Of a DNA stretch of 64,000 nt, positions 25,939-35,900 are shown one piece after another (the stretch's first letter is position 1; each line of letters opens with the position of its first letter). Under the pieces are notes generated by a model that was not told the DNA's origin, did not search any database, and saw nothing but the letters and a program-made list of their open reading frames with translations. A program made the position numbers and the translations under genes. Origin of the DNA: Lutibaculum baratangense AMV1 (GTDB lineage: Bacteria > Pseudomonadota > Alphaproteobacteria > Rhizobiales > Tepidamorphaceae); the NCBI RefSeq assembly GCF_000496075.1, contig NZ_AWXZ01000040.1, positions 62,001 through 126,000 on the forward strand. The letters are read 5' to 3'.

Positions 25939-28224
25939 ATGCTGAAGGGCTTGAGGCAGGGGCTCGGTTCCCTCCTGCGCGGGCGGAGGCGGGTGGCGCC
26001 CGACGCCTCCGTGGCAGAGGCACGTGTCGACGCGCTCGTGCGGACGGCCGACGGCGCCCGCGACGGCGGCCGGTCGGCGGAGGCGGCCGCGCTCTATGCC
26101 GAGGCGCTGGCGGCGGCGCCCGAACGGGTCGACCTGCGCGTCCAGATGGCCAACATGCTGAAGGACTCGGGCCGCCTTCTCGAGGCGGAAGAGGCCTATG
26201 GCGAGGCGCTGCGCGTTCGGCCGAAGGAGGCCGACATTCACCTGCAGCTCGGCCACGTCCACAAGACGCTCGGCCGCCGCGAGCGGGCGCTCGAGAGCTA
26301 TCGCATGGCGTTGCGGCTCGATCCGGGAAGCGACGCGGCGCGCCACGAACTCCTCGAGCTGGGACGGGCCGAACTGCAGGGCGACCGTCTGGAGGCGGGT
26401 GCCGTCGACCGCGCGCTCGAGCGCATCGCCGCGCTGACCCACCGCATGGAGCTGCTTTCCCGGGAGGTGGAGGAGGTCAGGCGCGCCCTTCCCAATCTCT
26501 GGATGGCGGCCGCGTTCCCGGTTTCGCTCTATGGGGCCTACCGCGAGCGCTTCGACGTTCCTCCAGCGCCCGCAACGGCCGGCGGCGTCGCGCTAGGGGT
26601 CATCGTCGAGGCGAGCGACGCAGATCCGCGCGCGCTCTACGCCTTCCTCGAGTCGCTGCGGTCCCAGACCCTGACCGAATGGACGTGCGTCGTCGTCTGC
26701 AATGGCGCGGGCGTCCGAGAGATCGCCGAGCGCGCCGCCGCGAGCGACGGCCGCGTCCAGTGGATGGAGGCAGGAACCGGCGATCGACCCCCTCTCCCGG
26801 AGGTGCTTCGTGAGGCGGGGATTGTGCTGACCCTGGGGCAGGGGCTCGCGCTTCACCGCCGGGCGCTCGAGTGGTTCGGCTATGCCGGTGCGGCCACGCC
26901 CGGACGGGCCTTCATCTGCGACGAAGAGAGGCGTGCCGGCCCGGACGGGCCCCTCGTCGGCGCGGAGCTGCGCCAGTGCCCTGACCTGGAGATGCTGCTT
27001 CAGGCCGATGTGGCAGGCCACGCCGTCGCCTTCCGGAGCGGCGAGCTCGAGGGCGCGCGGCTGCCGCTTGCGGAATTGAGGGTGCGGCGCCTTCTACAGC
27101 TCGCGGAAGACGAGGCGGTGGGACATCTGCCGTTGCCGCTCGTGCAGAGCTTCGAGCCGGCGGCTCCGTCGCCGGACGCGTCACGCTACGCGACCTGCGT
27201 CGCCGAGTACCTGCGTGATCGGCACGGAAACGGGCCTTCCGCGCCCCGCCTGACGGGCCACGAGCCCGGCCCGCCGGCGATCCTCTGGCCGGCTCCATCG
27301 TCTCCATCCGCCATCTGCGTCGTCGTGCCGACGCGCGACAATGCGGCCGACGCTGCCTCTTTTCTGAGCACGCTGTCGCGCAGCGCCGAGGAGCCGGAGA
27401 GGGTGGAGGCGCTGGTCATCGACAACGGGACGAGCGAGGAAGCGTCCCTCGTGGAGCTCGACCGCCTTCGCGAGCGCCCCGGCGTGCGCGTCGAGCGCTT
27501 CGACGAGCCGTTCAACTGGTCGCGCCTCAACAACCGGGCGGCGCGTCTCACGCAGGCGCCGATCCTGGTTTTCGCCAACGACGACATGACGATGCTCAGC
27601 CGCGGGTGGGACGTGATCCTCGATCGTCTGCTGCATCGCGAGGACGTCGGGGCGGTCGGACCGAAGCTCTTCTATCCCGACGCCACGATCCAGCATGCGG
27701 GGGTCATCTTCGGCTGGCGCGGCGGCAACATCCATGATGGCCTGCATGCGCCCGGAGACGATCCGGGTCCGATGATGCGCTGGAACCTTCAGCGCCGTGT
27801 CGTCGCCGTGGACGGAGCCTTCCTCGCGACGCGCCGGCAGGTTTTCCTGGAGCAGGGCGGCTTCGACGAAGAGGAACTGCCGGTCTCGTCCTCGGATGTC
27901 GATTATTGCCTGCGTCTGCGGTCCTCCGGCCTCTCCATCCTCTACGCTCCCGCGATCCGGCTCGTGCATCACGAGTCGAAGTCGAGGGGCAGCGACCACG
28001 CCGATCCGGCGCGGGGGGCGCGATACTTGCATGAGCATTCGGTGCTGCAGCGTCGCTGGGGGCGGTTCGCGAGCTGGGATCCGACCGTCAACCCGATCTG
28101 GTACGATGGAGGGCGTCCATTCCAGATGATCAGACCGTCCTCGGAAGAGGCGCTGCTCGACTACGTCGCGCGGTCGGGATCCGGCGGGGCGTGGCGGGTG
28201 GAGCCATCCGCCGCGGCGTCATGA
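25939..28224 (+). CDS. TPR-domain glycosyltransferase family 2 protein
   Basis: A 761-residue fusion. Residues about 30-140 form three TPR repeats (SAEAAALYAEALAAAPERVD, LLEAEEAYGEALRVRPKEAD, RERALESYRMALRLDPGSD). A short coiled coil and a GT2-like N-terminal half with weak motifs follow, then a clear GT2 domain from about 455: VVVPTRDNAADAASFL, FNWSRLNNRAA, ILVFANDDMTML, VGPKLFYPDATIQHAGV and VSSSDVDYCLRLR. The GT2 part resembles polysaccharide and O-antigen transferases acting on long chains. I start at ATG 25939, six bases after GGGAG; ATG 25933 is too close to it. It is followed by an even larger TPR-glycosyltransferase. Confidence 0.87.
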   Translation: MLKGLRQGLGSLLRGRRRVAPDASVAEARVDALVRTADGARDGGRSAEAAALYAEALAAAPERVDLRVQMANMLKDSGRLLEAEEAYGEALRVRPKEADIHLQLGHVHKTLGRRERALESYRMALRLDPGSDAARHELLELGRAELQGDRLEAGAVDRALERIAALTHRMELLSREVEEVRRALPNLWMAAAFPVSLYGAYRERFDVPPAPATAGGVALGVIVEASDADPRALYAFLESLRSQTLTEWTCVVVCNGAGVREIAERAAASDGRVQWMEAGTGDRPPLPEVLREAGIVLTLGQGLALHRRALEWFGYAGAATPGRAFICDEERRAGPDGPLVGAELRQCPDLEMLLQADVAGHAVAFRSGELEGARLPLAELRVRRLLQLAEDEAVGHLPLPLVQSFEPAAPSPDASRYATCVAEYLRDRHGNGPSAPRLTGHEPGPPAILWPAPSSPSAICVVVPTRDNAADAASFLSTLSRSAEEPERVEALVIDNGTSEEASLVELDRLRERPGVRVERFDEPFNWSRLNNRAARLTQAPILVFANDDMTMLSRGWDVILDRLLHREDVGAVGPKLFYPDATIQHAGVIFGWRGGNIHDGLHAPGDDPGPMMRWNLQRRVVAVDGAFLATRRQVFLEQGGFDEEELPVSSSDVDYCLRLRSSGLSILYAPAIRLVHHESKSRGSDHADPARGARYLHEHSVLQRRWGRFASWDPTVNPIWYDGGRPFQMIRPSSEEALLDYVARSGSGGAWRVEPSAAAS

Positions 28225-28303
28225 ACATGCCATCAAGCGGCCTCAAGAGCCTGTGGTGGCCGCGTCGGGTCACCCCTGTATCGAGTTCGGGAAGGATCAT
28301 TCC

Positions 28304-31300
28304 ATGAAGCTGCGGCGACTGTTCCCGCGCACCGCTTCCCTTCGGCGCCGAGGCGGCGTCAGCCGGGAAGTCGAGGCTGGCAATCGGGCCAATGCCGAGC
28401 GGAGATGGCCCGACGCCGAGCGGCATTATGCCGCCGCGCTCGCGAAGGATCCGTCGCTGACGGGGGTCTGGGTGCAGTACGGCCACGCGCTCAAGGAGCA
28501 GGGCTTCGTCGACCGTGCGGTCACCGCCTACAGGCTGGCCCTGGGGTTCGATCCGCAGCAGGCGGACACGCATCTGCAGCTCGGCCATGCCCTGAAGCTC
28601 CTGGGAGAGAAGGTCCGGGCGGCCGAGTCGTACCGGCGAGCCTCCATCGTCGATCCCGGTTTCATCGAGAGCCGCAAGGAGCTGCAGGCCCTGGGAGAGC
28701 CCCTTCCGGGTCCGAACGAGACCCTGTCGAAGGAGGCTCTCGAGCGGGAGGCCCTGAAGGGTGGGCACCGTGATGTGCTCGAAGGGCGGCAGGCCGGTGC
28801 GGGGGAAGAGCCCCGGGAAGAGATGCAGCTCGCGGCAGCCGACATCGCTTCCCGCAACGGTGCGGGCCGGGAACTGGTCGATCTCTTCGATTCGGGGTTC
28901 TACAAACTGCAGGCGCGGCGGCACGGCCTCTCGTCGGGGGCGAGCCATGAGGAGAGCCTTCAGCACTTCTTCCGGACCGGGCTCGCCAAGATGCTGCCGA
29001 TCCGGCAGGGCCTCGAGTTCGACCCGCTCTTCTATTCCGAGACCTATCTGCCGGGCATGCCCTTCAAGCCGGAGAACGCGTACCGGCACTGGGTCACGGT
29101 GGGCCTGCGGCAGAGCCATCATCCCAACCGCCCGGCATGGGTGCGCAACTATGTCGGCGCGACGAGCCCCGATCTCGACGCTCTGGGGCTGGAGACCTGG
29201 CACCACGTTTGCGCGGGCGGCCAGAGCTTTCCGAACTGGGTCTCCCTCTTCAAGGCTTATGCCGACGGGGGCGTGCTCGACGCGCGTTGCGTGCTATCGT
29301 CCTCGCCCGATGCCACAGGCCTTCTGATCGGCATCGCGGAGCGGCTGCTCAAGGACGGACGGACGGACGAGGCGCTGCGCGTGTTCCAGCGGATCATGCT
29401 GACCCGCCCCGGCAACGCCCGGGTGCGCCGCCGCGTGGCGAACATGCTCCTGGAGCGTGGCTTCTACGCCGAAGCGGCCGAACATTATCGGATCTTGGCC
29501 ACGGACGAGGCGGGCAGGGCGGAGGCGCTCCTGAACCTGTCCTTCTGCTACGAGCGCACCGGCGACTTGCCGCGTACGCTGGACATTCTGAGGGATGCGA
29601 CCGCCGCCGCGCCGGGCGACCGCGGCATCCGCGAGCATTTCCATGCCGTCTGCAAGCAGCATATCGACCGGACCTGGGCTCTCGCGCAGGCGACGGCGCG
29701 GATGGGAGATTCCCAGGCGGCGCAACGCCTGCTCGTCGATGCCGCCTCCTTCGTCGCCGGCCTGACCGAGCCGGACGAGCAGCTGCCCGCAAGGCCCGTG
29801 AAATCCGTGGCGATCGTCGGCAACAAGGACCTGCCGCAGTGCTACCTCTACCGCATCGAGCAGAAGATGGAGCACCTCGAGGCTGCGGGGTACCGGGTCA
29901 AGCTCTACGACGTCCACACCGAGGTGCCGGACTACCTGGCGGAGGCGGCCGGCTTCGAGGCGGTGATCTTCTACCGGGTGCTCGCCTTCCAGCACATCAT
30001 CGAGGCGGTGCAGAAGTCCCGCGAGCTCGGCATCGTCACCTTCTACGAGATCGACGACCTCGTGTTCGACGCGGAGCTCTATCCCCCGAGCTACGAGAGC
30101 TATGGCGGGCTCATCACGCGCGACGAGTATATCGGGCTCGAGATGGGTGTCCCGCTCTGCGCGGAGGCGATGTCGCTGTGCGACTACGGCATCGCGTCGA
30201 CGCCCCCGCTGGCCTGCCACATGGAGAGGTTCGTCCGCTCCGGCCTCGTCTTCGTCCACCGCAATGCGTTCGGGGCCAAGCACGAGGCCTTCCGCAGGAA
30301 GCCTCCCGTGGCGACGGCGAGCGACGCCGTCACGATCTTCTACGGGTCCGGCACGAAGGCCCACAAGGAGGACTTCCAGGAGTTCGTGGAGCCGGCGCTC
30401 GTGGAGGCTGTCCGGCGGCACGGCGACCGCGTCAACATCGTGCTCGTCGGCCACATCACCCGCACCGATCGGCTGAAGAGCATCGAGAAGCACGTCACGT
30501 ATGTAGATGCCACCTGGGACGTCGACGCTTACTGGTCGATGCTCGCCGTCGCCGACATCAACCTCGCCGTCCTCAGGCCCTCGGAGATGGCCGACGCCAA
30601 GAGCGAGATCAAGTGGCTCGAGGCGGCGATGCTGGGCGTGCCTTCCCTGGTCAGCGACACCGCCACCTACCGTGAGGTCGTGAAGGACGGCGAGACGGGG
30701 TTCCTCGCCCGGACGGTGGCGGACTGGACGAAGACGCTCGATCGCCTGATCGCCGATCGGGACCTGCGCCGGCGGGTCGGCGCGGCGGCGCGTCGACAGG
30801 TCGAGGAGGAGTATGGGATCGATGCGATGGCCGGCAACATCCGGCGCATCCTCGAGGAGGCCGTGCCCGTCGAGGAGGCAAGGAAGCGCCCGCTCGTGGC
30901 GATCGTGAACGTCTTCTATCCCCCTCAGGCGATCGGCGGCGCGACCCGGGTCGTCCACGACAACGTTCGGGATCTGCAGCGGCTCTACGGCGACCGCTGC
31001 GATTTCGTCGTCTTCACGACCATCGAAGGCGACAGGCGCGCCTACCACACGATCACCTATGCCCAGGACGGCGTTCGCGTGCTCGGCGTCGTTGCGCCCG
31101 ACAATCCCCGGATCGACCAGGTCGTGCAGGATCCGAAAATGGAAGAGGCGGTCGAGCGCTTCCTCGACATCGCGCAGCCCGACCTCGCGCATTTTCACTG
31201 CATACAGCGATTGACGGTCGGCGCGGTCGAGGCGGCACTCAACCGGGATATCCCCTACGTCGTTACCGTCCATGACGGCTGGTGGATTTCGGACCGGCAG

Positions 31301-32149
31301 TTCCTCGTCGACGCGGCCGGGCATCTCGACCTCTACGACTATGGGCAGCCATATCGCACGGCGAAATCTTCGGGGAAGGACGCCTTCGAACGCCTGATGC
31401 GCCTGCGCCGGCCCCTGATGGAGGCACGCAAGGTGCTCGCCGTGTCGGAGCCGTTCGCCGAGATCTACCGCCAATGCGGCGTGCCGAACGTCCAGGCCGT
31501 TCCGAACGGCGTCTCCGATCTTCCGCAGGTTCACCGCGTGCCATCGCCCGACGGAAAGGTCCGGCTCGGCTTCATCGGCAGCATGTCGAACCACAAAGGC
31601 TGGCACCTCGTCGAGCACGCCCTCCGCAACGGCCGCTTCGAGAACCTGCGCCTGCTCGTCGTCGACCATGGGATGGCCGCGGGGGAGGAGCGTGACGAGA
31701 TGTGGGGCGCGACGGAGGTCGCCTTCCGCCCGAAATGGCCGCAGGCGCGCATCGGCGACCTCTACGGCACGCTGGACGTCCTGCTCGCTCCGTCCGTCTG
31801 GCCTGAGAGCTACGGGCTCGTGACCCGCGAGGCGCTGCTGTGCGGCTGCTGGGCCGTCGCCTCGGATCGGGGCAGCATCGGCGAGGACATTCAGCACGGC
31901 GTCAACGGCTACCGGATCTCGGTCGAGGATTCCGAACCGCTGACCGAGGTTCTGGAGGCGATGAACAAGGATCCGCAGCGCTACCTGCAGTCGCCTCCGC
32001 CACACACGAAGCTTCGCATGTCGGAGGATCAGGCGAGGGACCTCTTCGAGATCTATGCGGAGTTGCTCGGCTGGTCCGACGTCATTCCAGACGCTCTGCC
32101 GGGCGAAAGCGACGAGCAGGGCCTGCAGATCGCGGCGGGCACGGCGTGA
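28304..32149 (+). CDS. Giant TPR protein with two GT-B glycosyltransferase modules
   Basis: A 1281-residue protein. Order: TPR repeats (about 25-135, closely like those of the upstream protein), a linker, a region with FDPLFYSETYLPG (about 190-290), more TPR-like helices (about 330-490), a first GT-B module (about 499-855: VAIVGNKDLPQCYLYRI, YEIDDLVFDAELYPP, IFYGSGTKAHKEDF, DAKSEIKWLEAAMLGVPSLV), and a second GT-B module (about 861-1250: VFYPPQAIGGATRVVHDNV, VTVHDGWWISDRQFLV, GFIGSMSNHKGWHLV, SYGLVTREALLCGCW). It starts at ATG 28304 after GGAAGGA. Two catalytic modules in one chain suggest it adds two successive sugars. No membrane helix seen. Confidence 0.87.
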   Translation: MKLRRLFPRTASLRRRGGVSREVEAGNRANAERRWPDAERHYAAALAKDPSLTGVWVQYGHALKEQGFVDRAVTAYRLALGFDPQQADTHLQLGHALKLLGEKVRAAESYRRASIVDPGFIESRKELQALGEPLPGPNETLSKEALEREALKGGHRDVLEGRQAGAGEEPREEMQLAAADIASRNGAGRELVDLFDSGFYKLQARRHGLSSGASHEESLQHFFRTGLAKMLPIRQGLEFDPLFYSETYLPGMPFKPENAYRHWVTVGLRQSHHPNRPAWVRNYVGATSPDLDALGLETWHHVCAGGQSFPNWVSLFKAYADGGVLDARCVLSSSPDATGLLIGIAERLLKDGRTDEALRVFQRIMLTRPGNARVRRRVANMLLERGFYAEAAEHYRILATDEAGRAEALLNLSFCYERTGDLPRTLDILRDATAAAPGDRGIREHFHAVCKQHIDRTWALAQATARMGDSQAAQRLLVDAASFVAGLTEPDEQLPARPVKSVAIVGNKDLPQCYLYRIEQKMEHLEAAGYRVKLYDVHTEVPDYLAEAAGFEAVIFYRVLAFQHIIEAVQKSRELGIVTFYEIDDLVFDAELYPPSYESYGGLITRDEYIGLEMGVPLCAEAMSLCDYGIASTPPLACHMERFVRSGLVFVHRNAFGAKHEAFRRKPPVATASDAVTIFYGSGTKAHKEDFQEFVEPALVEAVRRHGDRVNIVLVGHITRTDRLKSIEKHVTYVDATWDVDAYWSMLAVADINLAVLRPSEMADAKSEIKWLEAAMLGVPSLVSDTATYREVVKDGETGFLARTVADWTKTLDRLIADRDLRRRVGAAARRQVEEEYGIDAMAGNIRRILEEAVPVEEARKRPLVAIVNVFYPPQAIGGATRVVHDNVRDLQRLYGDRCDFVVFTTIEGDRRAYHTITYAQDGVRVLGVVAPDNPRIDQVVQDPKMEEAVERFLDIAQPDLAHFHCIQRLTVGAVEAALNRDIPYVVTVHDGWWISDRQFLVDAAGHLDLYDYGQPYRTAKSSGKDAFERLMRLRRPLMEARKVLAVSEPFAEIYRQCGVPNVQAVPNGVSDLPQVHRVPSPDGKVRLGFIGSMSNHKGWHLVEHALRNGRFENLRLLVVDHGMAAGEERDEMWGATEVAFRPKWPQARIGDLYGTLDVLLAPSVWPESYGLVTREALLCGCWAVASDRGSIGEDIQHGVNGYRISVEDSEPLTEVLEAMNKDPQRYLQSPPPHTKLRMSEDQARDLFEIYAELLGWSDVIPDALPGESDEQGLQIAAGTA

Positions 32150-32279
32150 CGGAACCGCTTGAGGCTGCCGCGGATCACCCGTCCCCTTGTGGACAGATGC
32201 CCGGTCACTGTGTAGGAAAGCGAGCCTTCCGGAGCATGCGCTGGCATGCATTTCCGGAGGGTCTTTGTTGGGAGTAGCT

Positions 32280-32837
32280 ATGAAGATCCGCCCGCTTGAG
32301 ATCCCCGAGGTCCTTCTGATCGAACCTCAGCGTTTCGGCGACGAGCGCGGCTGGTTTAGCGAGACCTTTCGAGAGGCGGCGCTGGCCGAAGCGGGCTTCA
32401 CGCGGCGCTTCGTTCAGGACAATCACTCCTTCTCTGCACCGAAGGGCACCCTGCGTGGCCTTCATTTCCAGGTCGATCCCAACGCGCAGGACAAGCTCGT
32501 GCGCTGCACGAGGGGCAGCATCGTCGATGTGGCCGTCGACATCAGGCAGGGCTCGCCGACATACGGGCGGCACGTTAAGGCCACGCTCTCGGCGGAGAAC
32601 GGACACCAGCTTCTCGTGCCGATCGGTTTCGCCCACGCCTTCGTGACGCTCGAGCCCGACTGCGAGGTCCAGTACAAGGTGACCGGTTACTACTCGAAGG
32701 AATGCGACCGCGGCATTTTCTGGAACGATCCGGATCTCGGCATCGAGTGGCCGTTCCCGGCGGAGGAAATGACGCTGTCCGAGAAGGACAAGAACGCGCC
32801 GCTTCTCGCCGACAGCGCGCCCTTCTTCGTCTATTGA
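32280..32837 (+). CDS. rfbC: dTDP-4-dehydrorhamnose 3,5-epimerase
   Basis: A 185-residue cupin enzyme that epimerises dTDP-4-keto-6-deoxyglucose at C3 and C5, step three of dTDP-L-rhamnose synthesis. Motifs: FGDERGWFSETF, FVQDNHSFS, GTLRGLHFQ (catalytic His), VDVAVDIRQGSPTYG, LLVPIGFAHAF and the conserved YYSKECDRGIFWNDP. Full length. It starts at ATG 32280 with GGGAG five bases before. It is first in the cluster rfbC-rfbB-rfbD-rfbA, which together make dTDP-L-rhamnose for the neighbouring glycosyltransferases. Confidence 0.96.
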   Translation: MKIRPLEIPEVLLIEPQRFGDERGWFSETFREAALAEAGFTRRFVQDNHSFSAPKGTLRGLHFQVDPNAQDKLVRCTRGSIVDVAVDIRQGSPTYGRHVKATLSAENGHQLLVPIGFAHAFVTLEPDCEVQYKVTGYYSKECDRGIFWNDPDLGIEWPFPAEEMTLSEKDKNAPLLADSAPFFVY

Positions 32838-32876
32838 GTGCTAACGGAAGTCCCGAGCGATGAGGGCCAACTGAAC

Positions 32877-33953
32877 ATGCCACGCACGATCCTGGTCACC
32901 GGCGGCGCCGGCTTCATCGGCTCGGAGGTCTGCCGCTACCTGATCCGCGAGACCGACGCGCGCGTGATCAACGTCGACAAGCTGACCTACGCGGCGAACG
33001 TGCGCTCGCTCGACCCGATCGCGAACAATCCCCGCTACCGCCTCGTCGAAGCCGACATCGCCGACCGCGAGAGCATGGCGGCGCTGATCGCCGAGGAGCA
33101 GGTCGACGCGGTGATGAACCTGGCTGCGGAGAGCCACGTCGACCGCTCCATCACCGGCGCCGCGCCGTTCATCGAGACGAACATCGTCGGCACGTTCTCG
33201 CTGCTGGAGGCGGCACGCGCCTATTGGAACGAGCTCGAGGGAGAGCGGAAGCAGGCCTTCCGCTTCCTGCACATCTCGACCGACGAGGTCTACGGCTCGC
33301 TCGGGGCGGACGGCTACTTCACGGAGGAGACGCCCTATCAGCCGAGCTCGCCCTATTCGGCGTCCAAGGCCTCGTCCGACCACCTCGTCCTGGCCTGGCA
33401 CCACACTTACGGCTTCCCGGCCCTGATTTCGAACTGCTCGAACAACTACGGGCCCTATCACTTCCCCGAGAAGCTCATTCCTCTCATCATCCTGAATGCG
33501 CTCGAAGGCAAGAAGCTGCCGATCTACGGCAAGGGCGAGAACGTGCGCGACTGGCTCTACGTGGAAGACCACGTCCGCGCGCTCTGGACGATCCTGAACG
33601 GCGGCCGCCTCGGCGAGAAATACAACGTTGGCGGCAACAACGAGTGGAAGAACATCGACGTGGTGAAGCGCATCTGCGCGATCCTCGACGATGTCAGGGG
33701 GGAGGAGAGCCCCGCCGGCGGGCATGCGAGCCTGATCGAGTTCGTGACGGACCGACCCGGCCACGACGCCCGCTATGCGATCGACGCGACGAAGCTAAAG
33801 GACGAGCTCGGCTGGGAGCCGCAGGAGACCTTCGAGACCGGTCTCGAGAAGACCGTGCGCTGGTATCTCGACAACGAGGACTGGTGGCGGCCCCTGCGCG
33901 AGGGACGGTATGACGGGAGCCGCCTCGGGCTTCTGGACAGGAAGGCGGGATGA
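32877..33953 (+). CDS. rfbB: dTDP-glucose 4,6-dehydratase
   Basis: A 358-residue NAD-dependent extended SDR, step two of dTDP-L-rhamnose synthesis. The NAD site is [18 protein letters not shown]; the active site shows [12 protein letters not shown] and [12 protein letters not shown] (Tyr/Lys pair). [15 protein letters not shown] and [12 protein letters not shown] are further signatures. I start at ATG 32877, directly before the nucleotide motif, rather than the longer frame at 32838. The stop overlaps the rfbD start (ATGA). Confidence 0.96.
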   Translation: MPRTILVTGGAGFIGSEVCRYLIRETDARVINVDKLTYAANVRSLDPIANNPRYRLVEADIADRESMAALIAEEQVDAVMNLAAESHVDRSITGAAPFIETNIVGTFSLLEAARAYWNELEGERKQAFRFLHISTDEVYGSLGADGYFTEETPYQPSSPYSASKASSDHLVLAWHHTYGFPALISNCSNNYGPYHFPEKLIPLIILNALEGKKLPIYGKGENVRDWLYVEDHVRALWTILNGGRLGEKYNVGGNNEWKNIDVVKRICAILDDVRGEESPAGGHASLIEFVTDRPGHDARYAIDATKLKDELGWEPQETFETGLEKTVRWYLDNEDWWRPLREGRYDGSRLGLLDRKAG

Positions 33954-34846
33954 CGATCCCGCCGCTCCTCGTCTTCGGCCGCAACGGCCAGGTCGCGCAG
34001 TGCCTCGTCGAGGCAGGCGCACGCACCAAGCGACCCGTCGTTGCGCTGGGCCGCAACGAGATCGACGTGCTCGACGGGCAAGCCTTGAGGGCCGCCATCG
34101 CCGTTCACAAGCCGCATGCGGTCGTCAATGCTGCCGCCTACACCGCTGTCGACAAGGCCGAGAGCGAGGAAGGCGAAGCGATGCGCCTCAACGCCGAGGC
34201 GCCGCGGCTGATGGCGGAGGCCTCGGAAGCTGCAGGACTTCCGTTCCTGCACATCTCGACCGACTACGTGTTCGACGGCACGCTCGACCGACCCTACACC
34301 GAAGACGACACGCCGAACCCGCAGGGCGCCTACGGCCGCACGAAGCTCGCGGGTGAACTGGCCGTCGCGGCGGTCGCGGAGCGCCACCTCGTCCTCCGCA
34401 CCGCCTGGGTGTTCTCCGAGAACGCCAACAACTTCATGAAGACGATGATCCGTCTCGGCGCAGAGCGGCCGCAGCTGCGCGTGGTCGACGATCAGCGGGG
34501 ATGCCCCACCTACGCAGGCCACATCGCCGCGGCGCTTATCGTGCTCGCCGAACGGATGAACGACGAGACGGCGCCTGCGGGCACCTTCCACATGGCCGCC
34601 GAGGGCGAGGTGAGCTGGCACGGCTTCGCGGCCGCGATCTTCGAGGAGTGCGCGGCCCGGGGACTGAAGTTCCCGCAGGAGCTGCTCGCCATTCCGACGT
34701 CCGAGTACCCGACCCCGGCCAAGCGGCCCGCCAACTCCGTGCTCGACTGCAGCCGTCTCCTCAGGGAGTTCGGCGTGCGCCTGCCGCACTGGAGGGACGG
34801 CCTCGCCCTTGCGATGGACCGCTACCAGGTGCTCAACTCGAATTAG
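33950..34846 (+). CDS. rfbD: dTDP-4-dehydrorhamnose reductase
   Basis: A 298-residue NAD(P)H-dependent SDR that performs the last step to dTDP-L-rhamnose. It shows [16 protein letters not shown] (cofactor loop), [36 protein letters not shown] (Tyr/Lys) and [14 protein letters not shown]. Its ATG overlaps the rfbB stop, so translation is coupled. Length is normal. Confidence 0.96.
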   Translation: MTIPPLLVFGRNGQVAQCLVEAGARTKRPVVALGRNEIDVLDGQALRAAIAVHKPHAVVNAAAYTAVDKAESEEGEAMRLNAEAPRLMAEASEAAGLPFLHISTDYVFDGTLDRPYTEDDTPNPQGAYGRTKLAGELAVAAVAERHLVLRTAWVFSENANNFMKTMIRLGAERPQLRVVDDQRGCPTYAGHIAAALIVLAERMNDETAPAGTFHMAAEGEVSWHGFAAAIFEECAARGLKFPQELLAIPTSEYPTPAKRPANSVLDCSRLLREFGVRLPHWRDGLALAMDRYQVLNSN

Positions 34847-34871
34847 CTAGCAGCCTTTCAGAGGGAAGAAG

Positions 34872-35750
34872 ATGGCACGCAAGGGGATCATCCTCGCCGG
34901 CGGGCGCGGCACGAGGCTCTATCCGGCGACGCTGGCGATGAGCAAGCAACTGCTGCCGGTCTACGACAAGCCGATGATCTACTATCCGCTGTCCGTCCTG
35001 ATGCTCGCCGGCATCCGCGAGATCCTGGTCATCTCGACGCCCGAGGATCTGCCCTTCTATCGCCGCCTCCTCGGCGACGGATCGGCTTTCGGCGTCGAAC
35101 TCTCCTATGTGGAGCAGGCGGAGCCCCGGGGGCTCGCAGAGGCCTTCATCCTCGGGGCCGACTTCCTCGGCGACGATCCGGCGGCCCTGATCCTCGGCGA
35201 CAACATCTTCTTCGGTCATAACCTCACGGATCAGGTGGCCGAGGCCTCCAGCCGGACGTCTGGCGCGACTGTCTTCGCCTACCATGTCGAGGATCCCGAG
35301 CGGTATGGCGTCGTCGATTTCGACGGCAACGGGACGGCGACCTCGATAGAGGAGAAGCCGGCGAGCCCGAAGTCGCACTGGGCGGTGACCGGCCTCTATT
35401 TCTACGACAACGACGTCGTCGAGATCGCCCGCAACGTGAAGCCGAGCGCGAGGGGCGAGCTCGAGATCACCGATGTCAACATGGCTTATCTGGAGCGAGG
35501 CGATCTGCAGGTGGAGCGCCTGGGGCGCGGCATCGCGTGGCTCGACACCGGCACGCATGCGAGCCTCATGGAGGCGGGCGAGTTCGTCCGCGCGCTGCAG
35601 GACCGGCAGGGTCTCGTCCTCGCCTGCCTCGAGGAGATCGCCTACGTGAACGGTTGGATCGACCAGGACCGCCTCCTGGCAGCCGCCGACCGGCAGAAGA
35701 GCACGGCCTACGGGCGGCACCTCAGGGCCGTCGCCGAGGGGCGCCTCTAG
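34872..35750 (+). CDS. rfbA: Glucose-1-phosphate thymidylyltransferase
   Basis: A 292-residue enzyme that makes dTDP-glucose from dTTP and glucose-1-phosphate, the committed first step of dTDP-L-rhamnose synthesis. Motifs: [47 protein letters not shown] and [19 protein letters not shown]. Full length, with a GAGGGAAGAAG ribosome site before ATG 34872. It closes the rfbCBDA cluster and the polysaccharide region. Confidence 0.96.
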   Translation: MARKGIILAGGRGTRLYPATLAMSKQLLPVYDKPMIYYPLSVLMLAGIREILVISTPEDLPFYRRLLGDGSAFGVELSYVEQAEPRGLAEAFILGADFLGDDPAALILGDNIFFGHNLTDQVAEASSRTSGATVFAYHVEDPERYGVVDFDGNGTATSIEEKPASPKSHWAVTGLYFYDNDVVEIARNVKPSARGELEITDVNMAYLERGDLQVERLGRGIAWLDTGTHASLMEAGEFVRALQDRQGLVLACLEEIAYVNGWIDQDRLLAAADRQKSTAYGRHLRAVAEGRL

Positions 35751-35900
35751 CCCCGCCGACACCTCCGGTCCGGGCTCCACGCTCGCAGGTTCATAGTCGA
35801 GGCCGCACCTCAGGCATTCTCCGTATCTTGCATTGGCGGGATCGGGGGCGAAAACTCTCCTCCTATCGGCGAAGGCAAGAGCGGGCCGAGGGAGAGATCG

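Noticed and set aside
29294-32251. 985-residue minus-strand frame opposite the giant glycosyltransferase
   Set aside because: Low-complexity shadow with no recognisable domain, while the plus strand has continuous motifs.
32230-32262. Hairpin of two GCATGC words before rfbC
   Set aside because: Each word is self-palindromic and the arms do not extend cleanly; no T-run, so not called as a terminator or riboswitch.
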